A stretch of 8,020 nt of DNA from Syntrophomonadaceae bacterium (lineage in GTDB: Bacteria > Bacillota_D > Dethiobacteria > DTU022), in assembly GCA_003551865.1 (NCBI GenBank), contig PUNU01000201.1:1-8020 (forward strand), given 5' to 3'. Of this stretch, positions 1-6,087 are shown piece after piece. How positions within the stretch are numbered: the stretch's first letter is position 1; each line of letters begins with the position of its first letter. The notes under the pieces were generated by a model. The model did no database searches, was not told where the DNA came from, and saw nothing but the letters and a program-made list of their open reading frames with translations. Both the position numbers and the translations under genes were made by a program.

Positions 1-15
1 CTTGTTGAGTGAAAA

Positions 16-99
16 GCTGTGCCATGGGGACGGTTCGAGCGTTCCTGAGCGCAGCGAAGGCCGAAGGGAAAACGATGGAACCGTCCCCTATGGCATAGC
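16..99. repeat. REP/MITE-like imperfect inverted repeat with GGGGACGGTTC core
   Basis: The left arm (16-36) and right arm (78-99) are reverse complements over about 22 bases, with one mismatch and one single-base indel. The inner 11 bases, GGGGACGGTTC and GAACCGTCCCC, match exactly. The 41 bases between the arms are GC-rich and could form only short secondary hairpins. The GGGGACGGTTC/GAACCGTCCCC core is, from memory, a recurring palindromic element in many Clostridia, often credited to Y1-type (REP-associated) transposases. No transposase is visible here, so this would be a non-autonomous copy. It has no T-run after it, so it is not a classical terminator, although a transcript through it would fold into a strong stem. 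Only one copy lies in the window, so its repetitive nature is inferred. Confidence 0.7.
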
Positions 100-130
100 G
101 GGTTAGGCCTGAGTAGTTACAGCAATTTTA

Positions 131-138
131 AAGAGGGA
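131..138 (+). promoter_or_regulatory. Shine-Dalgarno site deciding the start of the PPDK regulator gene
   Basis: AAGAGGGA sits 7 bases before the ATG at 146. An in-frame TTG at 140 would lie only about 1 base from this site, which is too close for initiation, so the ATG at 146 is preferred. Confidence 0.6.
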
Positions 139-145
139 ATTGAGC

Positions 146-961
146 ATGAAAGAAACTACTGAAAAACCCATTGTATATATCGTATCCGACTCCATAGGGG
201 AAACGGCGGAATTTGTCGTAAAGGCCGTAGCCAGCCAGTTTGATTCCGGCAATGTGGAAATGCGGCGGGTGCCTTTTGTTGAAAACATAGCGCAGATTGA
301 CGAGGTTTTTCAAGAAGCGACCGAACAGAACTCCATAATTGCCTACACACTGGTTGTCCCCGAACTGCGCAGAGCGATGGAGGAGAAGTCGATTCAATAT
401 AAAGTATGTACGGCCGATATCCTCGGCTCGCTGATGGGAGCTTTCTGCCGGGTCACCTGCCGTGAACCCCACCCTGAAGCCGGGCGGGTCCGCAAGCTTG
501 ACGAAAATTACTTCCGCCGGGTAGCTTCTGTAGAATTTGCCGTTAAGCACGATGACGGCAAAGATCCGCGCGGTATAATGGAAGCCGAGGTAGTCTTAAT
601 CGGCATTTCCCGCACCTCGAAAACCCCGCTCAGCATGTACATGGCCCACCAGGGAATAATGGTTGCCAACCTGCCTTTGGTCCCCGAAGTGGAGCTGCCT
701 GAAGAGCTCTTCTGGGTTTCTCCCGATAAGGTTATTGGGCTGGTGATTGATCCTCATCAGCTTCAGCAGATCAGGAAAGAGCGCCTCAAGGCTCTCGGCC
801 TTGATGAAAATGCGAATTATGTGTCCGTAGAGCGAATTGATGAAGAGTTGGCATATGCCCGGCGGATGATGAAGAAGATTGGCTGCCGGGTTTTCGATGT
901 TTCGGGTAAGGCGGTTGAAGAAGTGGCCAACCGGATAATTCAGTCAATTAAAGGGGGATGA
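146..961 (+). CDS. yqfL: Pyruvate,phosphate dikinase regulatory protein (bifunctional Ser/Thr kinase and phosphorylase, DUF299/PF03618)
   Basis: This 271-residue cytoplasmic protein belongs to the family that switches pyruvate,phosphate dikinase (PPDK) off by ADP-dependent phosphorylation of an active-site threonine, and on again by Pi-dependent dephosphorylation that releases pyrophosphate. The N-terminus carries the family signature VSDSIGETAE (about residues 12-21). The nucleotide-binding P-loop is GISRTSKT at residues 153-160, followed by the conserved MAHQGIMVANLPLVPEV stretch. Length matches the usual 270 or so residues, with no break. The stop TGA (959-961) overlaps an ATG at 958, and PPDK, its substrate, is the next gene, so function and context agree. 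An upstream TTG at 140 would add two residues but is too close to the ribosome site. A relative acts on PEP synthase in proteobacteria, but the adjacent PPDK makes PPDK the likely target here. B. subtilis YqfL is the named homologue. Confidence 0.95.
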   Translation: MKETTEKPIVYIVSDSIGETAEFVVKAVASQFDSGNVEMRRVPFVENIAQIDEVFQEATEQNSIIAYTLVVPELRRAMEEKSIQYKVCTADILGSLMGAFCRVTCREPHPEAGRVRKLDENYFRRVASVEFAVKHDDGKDPRGIMEAEVVLIGISRTSKTPLSMYMAHQGIMVANLPLVPEVELPEELFWVSPDKVIGLVIDPHQLQQIRKERLKALGLDENANYVSVERIDEELAYARRMMKKIGCRVFDVSGKAVEEVANRIIQSIKGG

Positions 962-975
962 GGGCCTTGATTGGC

Positions 976-3621
976 ATGCAGTATGTTTACCCGTTTACCC
1001 ATGGTGACAAGTCAATGAAAAGCCTGCTTGGTGGCAAAGGCGCGAACCTGGCGGAAATGGCGCGGATTGGACTTCCTGTTCCACCCGGTTTTACTGTCAC
1101 TACCGAGGCATGCAACCGCTATTTAAAACACGGGGAAGAGCTGTGGCCGGAACTTAAAGAAGAAATCTTGCACAACTTAAAAGAACTCGAGCGGCAGACC
1201 GGGCGCACATTTGGCGGCAAACATCCTCTTTTGCTTTCGGTGCGCTCCGGTGCGGTGGTTTCGATGCCGGGGATGATGGATACTATCTTAAATTTGGGCC
1301 TGAACCAGGCGACGATCGAGCACCTGGCCGAAGAATCCGGTGATCGCCGTTTTGCCCTCGACTGCCACCGCCGCTTTCTGCAAATGTTCGGTGACGTAGT
1401 TTTGAAAATTAACACCTACAGCTTTGAAAATATCATCACTGATGCCAGGCAGCAGAACGGTGTTCGTAGCGATGCCGAGTTGAGTGAAGCTGCCCTGGAA
1501 AAAATAATCGAAGAATTTTTAGCCCTCATACGTAAAGAAACCGGGCAGGAATTTCCCCATGATCCGGAAAAACAGCTGCTTATGGCTGTAGAGGCGGTTT
1601 TTAAATCCTGGAACACCGACCGGGCGGTGGTTTATCGCCGGGCAAACCGGATCCCGAATGATCTGGGAACGGCCGTGAATGTTCAGGCGATGGTTTTCGG
1701 CAATTTGGGAAGCGACAGCGGAACCGGGGTTGCTTTTACCCGCAATCCCTCAACCGGGGAACCGGTGCTTTACGGTGAGTACCTGTTGAATGCCCAGGGT
1801 GAAGATGTGGTGGCCGGGATTCGCAACCCCCTGCCGATAAGCGAACTGAGCGAACATCTGCCTGAAGTATACCGGCAGTTTGTTGAAACCTGCCGCCGTC
1901 TTGAAAAGCACTACCGCGACATGCAGGATATCGAATTTACCATTGAACGGGGCAAGCTTTACATGCTCCAGACCCGTACCGGCAAGAGAACTGCCCCGGC
2001 AGCCCTGCGAATTGCCGTCGATATGGTTAAAGAAGGATTAATCGGCAAAGACGAAGCGCTCGAAAGGATTGAGCCTGCCCAGCTGGAGCAGCTTTTGCAC
2101 TGGCGGATTGATCCCGACGCACAGCTCAATTATATTGGCCGGGGTCTGCCCGCCTCTCCGGGAGCAGCTACGGGCAAAGCAATATTTGATCCCGACCGAG
2201 CCCAGGAAATGTCCCAAAATGGGGAAAGAGTTCTTCTGGTCCGCCCTGAAACAACCCCGGACGACATTCACGGAATTATCGCCGCCGAAGGTGTTTTGAC
2301 CAGCCGTGGTGGAATGACCAGCCACGCCGCCGTGGTAGCCCGCGGCATGGGCAAGCCCTGTGTCAGCGGCTGCGAAGACTTGAGAATAAACCTGAACGGC
2401 GGTGTTTTTTACATGCAGGACAAAGAATATCCGGAGGGAGAAGTCCTTTCAATAGACGGCACCACGGGCCAGGTCATTCTCGGTGAAGCGCCCCTGATTG
2501 AACCCCGTTTTACGGACGAATTCTACGAACTCCTCGGCTGGGCTGACGAAGTGCGCCGATTGAAAGTCCGGGCCAATGCGGACACGCCCGGCGATGCCCG
2601 TCTGGCCCTGGAAATGGGGGCGGAAGGCATTGGGCTGTGCCGTACCGAGCACATGTTTATGGCCGCCGACAGGGTGCCGGTGGTCCGCAAAATGATTCTT
2701 TCGTCGGAAGTGGAAGAAAGAGAAGCGGCTTTGAACGAGCTGCTGCCGATGCAGCAGGCTGATTTTAAAGGCATTCTACAAGAAATGGCGGGCCTACCGG
2801 TGACCATACGCTTGCTGGATCCTCCCCTGCATGAATTTTTACCGGATCACGAAGAACTTTTACTGGAAGTCGAACGCCTGCGCCGTGAGGATGGCAACCC
2901 CGGACTTCTGAATGAAAAGGAAACACTGCTGCATAAAGTTCAGATGTTGACCGAAGACAACCCGATGTTGGGCCACCGCGGCTGCCGGCTTGGCCTGGCT
3001 TATCCCGAAATATACCGCATGCAGGTCCGGGCCGTTTTTCTTGCCGCTTTTGAACTGGCGGAAGAAGGCCTGCCGGTGGAACAGCTGCAGCTGGAAATTA
3101 TGATTCCGCTTGTGGGGCACCGTGAGGAGATGCAAAGAATGAAACAGCTGGTCGATGAAACAGCAGCTGAGCTGCTCAGAGATCGGGGCGGGGAAATTGG
3201 CTACCTGGTAGGGACGATGATTGAACTGCCGCGGGCTTGCCTGGTTGCCGATCGGCTGGCCGAAGAAGCGGCTTTTTTCTCTTTTGGCACCAATGACCTG
3301 ACCCAGACAACTCTCGGTTACAGCCGTGACGACGCTGAGGGTAAATTTTTACCTTTTTACCTGCAGCAAAAAATATTGGAAACAAACCCCTTTGCCGAAA
3401 TCGACCGCGATGGTGTGGGCAAACTGGTCCAGATGGCCGTAGAAAAAGGCCGCTCTGCGCGATCGAGCTTGAAAATCGGAGTTTGCGGCGAACACGGCGG
3501 TGATCCCGCTTCTATTGAATTTTTCAATACTGTCGGGCTTGATTATGTCAGCTGCTCTCCCTACCGCATCCCAATTGCCCGCCTGGCCGCGGCCAGAGCA
3601 GTTCTTTTTAAAACAGGATGA
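976..3621 (+). CDS. ppdK: Pyruvate,phosphate dikinase (PPDK)
   Basis: PPDK interconverts pyruvate, ATP and Pi with phosphoenolpyruvate, AMP and PPi in the cytoplasm. Clostridia use it for making PEP from pyruvate or for PPi-linked glycolysis. With this start it has 881 residues, close to the 874 of the C. symbiosum enzyme. Visible in order are the ATP-grasp glycine loop GGKGANLAEM (from residue 19), SVRSG with Arg90, the swivelling phosphohistidine domain GGMTSHAAVVARGMG with Thr448, Ser449 and catalytic His450, and the C-terminal TIM barrel that binds PEP/pyruvate. The barrel shows LCRTEHMF (Arg556), LDPPLHEF preceded by Arg612, SFGTND (Asn773) and GVCGEHGGDP with catalytic Cys837. Thr448 is the residue the upstream regulator would phosphorylate. 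Three starts are possible: ATG 958 (overlaps the previous stop but abuts AAGGGGG), TTG 967 (best Shine-Dalgarno spacing, 9 bases) and ATG 976. I chose 976 because homologues begin at M-x-YVY/F; the difference is only six residues. Confidence 0.97.
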   Translation: MQYVYPFTHGDKSMKSLLGGKGANLAEMARIGLPVPPGFTVTTEACNRYLKHGEELWPELKEEILHNLKELERQTGRTFGGKHPLLLSVRSGAVVSMPGMMDTILNLGLNQATIEHLAEESGDRRFALDCHRRFLQMFGDVVLKINTYSFENIITDARQQNGVRSDAELSEAALEKIIEEFLALIRKETGQEFPHDPEKQLLMAVEAVFKSWNTDRAVVYRRANRIPNDLGTAVNVQAMVFGNLGSDSGTGVAFTRNPSTGEPVLYGEYLLNAQGEDVVAGIRNPLPISELSEHLPEVYRQFVETCRRLEKHYRDMQDIEFTIERGKLYMLQTRTGKRTAPAALRIAVDMVKEGLIGKDEALERIEPAQLEQLLHWRIDPDAQLNYIGRGLPASPGAATGKAIFDPDRAQEMSQNGERVLLVRPETTPDDIHGIIAAEGVLTSRGGMTSHAAVVARGMGKPCVSGCEDLRINLNGGVFYMQDKEYPEGEVLSIDGTTGQVILGEAPLIEPRFTDEFYELLGWADEVRRLKVRANADTPGDARLALEMGAEGIGLCRTEHMFMAADRVPVVRKMILSSEVEEREAALNELLPMQQADFKGILQEMAGLPVTIRLLDPPLHEFLPDHEELLLEVERLRREDGNPGLLNEKETLLHKVQMLTEDNPMLGHRGCRLGLAYPEIYRMQVRAVFLAAFELAEEGLPVEQLQLEIMIPLVGHREEMQRMKQLVDETAAELLRDRGGEIGYLVGTMIELPRACLVADRLAEEAAFFSFGTNDLTQTTLGYSRDDAEGKFLPFYLQQKILETNPFAEIDRDGVGKLVQMAVEKGRSARSSLKIGVCGEHGGDPASIEFFNTVGLDYVSCSPYRIPIARLAAARAVLFKTG

Positions 3622-3644
3622 CCGGCTAGCCTAAATTCAAAACG

Positions 3645-3675
3645 TTATTCGATTTAAACAGGAATAAGTTTTTTT
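3645..3675 (+). terminator. Weak candidate intrinsic terminator after ppdK
   Basis: TTATTC (3645-3650) pairs with GAATAA (3662-3667) around an 11-base loop, and seven T residues follow at 3669-3675. The stem is only six pairs and mostly A-U, so termination would be inefficient. It lies 24 bases after the ppdK stop. The rest of the gap to 3708 is AT-rich, and I saw no promoter with a convincing pair of boxes. Confidence 0.35.
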
Positions 3676-3708
3676 ATGGCGAACTGTAAATAAAGTTAAA
3701 AAAGTCGC

Positions 3709-3719
3709 AAGGAGTGATC
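3709..3719 (+). promoter_or_regulatory. Strong Shine-Dalgarno site supporting a TTG start
   Basis: AAGGAGTGATC matches the extended anti-Shine-Dalgarno complement AAGGAGGTGATC except for one missing G. The AAGGAG core ends 8 bases before the TTG at 3723, ideal spacing. It supports that rare start codon for the flavoprotein gene, since no ATG or GTG lies nearby in frame. Confidence 0.75.
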
Positions 3720-3722
3720 TAA

Positions 3723-5810
3723 TTGACCCGGCATTATAACCAGGATACAGCTTTGGACAGTATTTACCCACCCTGTCAGTCGGCCTGCCCGATCCACCAG
3801 GGCGTCCGGGATTATTTGCTGGCCATTGCCACCGGTGATTTTGATCGGTCGCTGGCAATAATCAAAGAAACCAATCCCCTGCCCTTCGTGTGCGGAACGA
3901 TTTGCGCCCACCACTGTGAAGATGAGTGCCGCCGCAATGATGTCGACAAGCCACCCTCTATCCGCGGATTAAAGAGGTTTGCCCTTGAACACGGACAGGC
4001 CAAGATGCCTCCACGGTCTGACGAGCAGGTAATCAGCGGCAAAGTGGCCGTAATCGGTGCCGGCCCGTCGGGGCTTACCGCCGCCGTCGATCTGGCTCGC
4101 ATGGGTGCTGAGGTGACAGTTTTTGACAGTGGCGAGAAGGCCGGAGGGGCGGTTCGTCACTATATCCCTCTCTACAGGCTTCCCGACGAGGTGATTGATT
4201 ATGATATTGAAGAAATTACCGAGCAGGGAGTTTCTTTTAAATATGGAGTTGAGCTGGGCAAAGATACCACCATTGAACAGCTTGAAAATGAGGGCTATCA
4301 GGCTATTTTGCTGGCCATGGGCCTGCCGGTAAGCCGGGGGCTGGATCTCCCCGGAGTCGAGGGAGAAGGCATTATATATGCCCTGCCCTTTTTGCAGGAC
4401 GTCAAGCGCAAAGGATTTAAGTTTGAAGGCAGCCCTACCGTTATTGTGATTGGCGGAGGGAATGTGGCCATGGATGTCTCCCGCTCAGCCTTGCGGGCCG
4501 GAGCCGGCAAGGTCAAGCTGTGCTGTCTCGAATGTGATGAAGAGATGCCCGCTTTTCCCTGGGAAATTGAAGAGGCCCAGGAAGAGGGGGTTGAGATGAA
4601 TCCCTCCTGGGGGCCAAACGCCATCCTTAGGGAAAACGGTAAAATAACCGGGCTTGAACTGGTGGAGTGCACCTGCGTGTTTGATGAAGCGGGCCGTTTC
4701 AACCCCGAATTTAACAGGGGAAACAAGGATGTACTCGAAGGTGATATCGTTATTTTCGCCATCGGTCAGGCCGGCGATTCCGAACCGGTCCGCGGCGAAA
4801 TTGATATTGACGAAAGGGACCGGGTAGTTTTTGACAAACGCACCATGAGCACCAGCCGGCCCGGAGTTTTTGGTTGTGGTGAGATGGTAAAAGGGCCGGG
4901 CAGCGCAGTGGAATCAATGGCCAACGGCCGCGTGGCCGCCCAGGCTATAGCCCGTTACCTGCAGGGCGTGCCGTTTGACAGCGCCGCCCTTGAGGAGGTG
5001 CCGGAGCTTGAAAAGCTTGATTCAAAAACGGCTGAGGAAATTACCCGAACCGACCGCTATCCCATCCCCATGATTAGCCCGGAAGAGAGGGTGCGCCATT
5101 TTAAACAGGCCGAGCTGGGCTATGACGCTGTGACGGCGGTTTGTGAAGCACGCCGTTGCCTTACCTGCGCAGCAGGTGCGGAACGTATCGACGAGCTTTG
5201 TGTGAACTGCCTTACCTGCGTACGGATTTGCCCCTATGATGTACCCGTGATTAACGAAGAGGGAACGGTTACCATCCGTAATGAACAGTGCCAGGCCTGT
5301 GGCCTGTGCCTGTCCATCTGCCCCTGTTATGCGATCGAGTTCCGCTCGCCCTATGTGGAAGAAGCGGTTAACTCCATTGAACCGGCCGTGCAGGAACTGC
5401 TGGCCCGGCGTAACGGCAAGCCGGCAATGCTGGCCCTTACCTGTGCTTATGGGGCTTTTGCTTTGCCCGACTTTTTAAACAAGGAGCGAGAATCAACTGT
5501 CGTGGTTCGTTATCCCTGCGTGGGCAAGCTCGATTCTTTGCACCTGCTTAATGCCATTGAAATGGGGGCAGACGGGGTTATCGTTGTCGGTTGTGGTGAA
5601 GACGATAAATTCCAGTGCCCATACAAGGAGATCAGCTACTGGGCTGAGAAACGGGTGGAGCATGCCCGCAACCTGCTGGAAATGCTGGGCATGGAACGCG
5701 AACGGATCAGCTTTAGCGAACTACCCGGTGAAGAAATAGACAAATTCGATCAGCTTGTCCAGGAAGCGGCGGAAAAGATTAAAGATGCAGAGGCCTCCCA
5801 ACAGGAATAG
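3723..5810 (+). CDS. Multidomain FAD/iron-sulfur oxidoreductase (GltD/NfnB-like) with C-terminal FlpD/MvhD-like domain
   Basis: A 695-residue soluble electron-transfer flavoprotein; no signal peptide or membrane segment is seen. Domains in order: (1) an N-terminal GltD-type iron-sulfur domain (Fer4_20-like) with Cys18, 22, 57, 61, 65 and 69; (2) a two-dinucleotide-fold reductase with FAD motif GAGPSG (112-117), nicotinamide motif GGGNVA (244-249) and a C-terminal FAD segment (TSRPGVFGCGE); (3) CEARRCLTC (Cys474, 479, 482), then two ferredoxin motifs, Cys493/496/499/503 and Cys523/526/529/533, with an extra Cys535; (4) from about residue 565, a domain resembling the hydrogenase iron-sulfur subunit FlpD/MvhD, with Cys574, 599, 624 and 632 and the stretch GADGVIVVGCGED. 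Where relatives that bind NADPH usually have YRR, this has Cys-Leu-Glu (268-270), hinting at NADH. Probable role: moving electrons between NAD(P)H and ferredoxin-like or heterodisulfide-reductase-like partners, none of which is encoded here. Exact substrate unknown. The TTG start has an excellent ribosome site. Flanking candidate terminators suggest its own transcription unit. Confidence 0.88.
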   Translation: MTRHYNQDTALDSIYPPCQSACPIHQGVRDYLLAIATGDFDRSLAIIKETNPLPFVCGTICAHHCEDECRRNDVDKPPSIRGLKRFALEHGQAKMPPRSDEQVISGKVAVIGAGPSGLTAAVDLARMGAEVTVFDSGEKAGGAVRHYIPLYRLPDEVIDYDIEEITEQGVSFKYGVELGKDTTIEQLENEGYQAILLAMGLPVSRGLDLPGVEGEGIIYALPFLQDVKRKGFKFEGSPTVIVIGGGNVAMDVSRSALRAGAGKVKLCCLECDEEMPAFPWEIEEAQEEGVEMNPSWGPNAILRENGKITGLELVECTCVFDEAGRFNPEFNRGNKDVLEGDIVIFAIGQAGDSEPVRGEIDIDERDRVVFDKRTMSTSRPGVFGCGEMVKGPGSAVESMANGRVAAQAIARYLQGVPFDSAALEEVPELEKLDSKTAEEITRTDRYPIPMISPEERVRHFKQAELGYDAVTAVCEARRCLTCAAGAERIDELCVNCLTCVRICPYDVPVINEEGTVTIRNEQCQACGLCLSICPCYAIEFRSPYVEEAVNSIEPAVQELLARRNGKPAMLALTCAYGAFALPDFLNKERESTVVVRYPCVGKLDSLHLLNAIEMGADGVIVVGCGEDDKFQCPYKEISYWAEKRVEHARNLLEMLGMERERISFSELPGEEIDKFDQLVQEAAEKIKDAEASQQE

Positions 5811-5838
5811 TGAAAGTCTTGAACCAGGCCATGAACAT

Positions 5839-5869
5839 GCCCCGGCATCTTTAAGCTGCCGGGGCTTTT
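5839..5869 (+). terminator. Intrinsic terminator after the flavoprotein gene
   Basis: GCCCCGGCA (5839-5847) and TGCCGGGGC (5857-5865) form a perfect nine-pair GC-rich stem with a nine-base loop, followed directly by four T residues. It starts 28 bases after the flavoprotein stop codon, and separates that gene from the dnaG unit. Confidence 0.85.
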
Positions 5870-5969
5870 ATCTGGAGTTTTGCGGTTTGATAAGTCTGGG
5901 ATGTGGAGGCAGGAATGATCTTTTTGCCGTCGAATAGAAACCGTAATTGTTCACAGTTTGTCTTAATAT

Positions 5970-6047
5970 ATCGGAGAGATTTTTACCGAAGGAATACAAA
6001 TAGCCGCCTGAAGGCCGGTTATTTGCAAATTGCCTCGTCTCTGCGAT
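5970..6047 (+). promoter_or_regulatory. Candidate antiterminator structure in the dnaG leader
   Basis: Bases 5970-5980 can pair with 6037-6047 over eleven positions, with one G-G mismatch and one G-U pair. This encloses a separate hairpin (5998-6024: eleven positions, one C-C mismatch, five-base loop). The right strand includes 6037-6041, part of the left arm of the hairpin at 6033-6063, so the two folds exclude each other, as in attenuators. A ten-base perfect palindrome ATTTGCAAAT (6021-6030) lies between. No known riboswitch or T-box sequence is recognised. I found no convincing promoter in 5871-5997. The pairing was found by eye and may be chance. Confidence 0.35.
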
Positions 6048-6063
6048 CGAGATGGGGTTTTTT
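6033..6063 (+). terminator. Terminator-like hairpin just before dnaG (possible attenuator)
   Basis: CCTCGTCTC (6033-6041) pairs fully with GAGATGGGG (6049-6057), including two G-U pairs, around a seven-base loop. Six T residues follow at 6058-6063. This is the shape of an intrinsic terminator, only 24 bases before the dnaG start, so every transcript reaching dnaG must cross it unless it begins downstream. It is therefore either a partial terminator or an attenuator. The G-U pairs weaken it compared with the terminator at 5839. Confidence 0.55.
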
Positions 6064-6074
6064 ATCTTGCCGGA

Positions 6075-6080
6075 AGAGGG
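6075..6080 (+). promoter_or_regulatory. Shine-Dalgarno site deciding the GTG start of dnaG
   Basis: AGAGGG ends 7 bases before the GTG at 6088. The longer in-frame ATG at 6052 falls inside the right arm of the terminator-like hairpin and has no ribosome site, and its 12 extra residues have no match to DnaG proteins. Confidence 0.7.
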
Positions 6081-6087
6081 TGAAACA

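Noticed and set aside
2..106. Open frame from the left edge to TAG at 104-106, which might be the end of an upstream gene
   Set aside because: It spans both arms of the inverted repeat, and the encoded residues show no recognisable protein; the end of the upstream gene cannot be located.
128..550. 140-codon open frame on the minus strand
   Set aside because: It lies opposite the well-supported PPDK regulator gene and its peptide resembles no known family; a shadow of the coding strand.
3669..3696. Possible promoter from the T-run to TAAAGT before the flavoprotein gene
   Set aside because: The spacing is about 16 bases, but the -35 would be plain TTTTTT and the -10 is weak; the AT-rich context makes this easy by chance.
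4298..4762. 154-codon open frame on the minus strand
   Set aside because: It lies fully inside the flavoprotein gene, is rich in serine and proline as antisense frames of such genes are, and has no visible domain.
5755..5937. 60-codon plus-strand frame over the end of the flavoprotein gene
   Set aside because: It runs through the terminator hairpin, starts inside another gene in a different frame, and has no family resemblance.
5947..5969. Possible promoter TTGTTC ... TAATAT before dnaG
   Set aside because: The boxes are only 11 bases apart, too close for a sigma-70-type promoter, and no better-spaced -35 box was found.
6052..6087. Longer dnaG start at ATG 6052
   Set aside because: The ATG is within the hairpin arm, lacks a ribosome site, and adds 12 residues not found in DnaG relatives, while GTG 6088 gives the standard zinc-ligand numbering.
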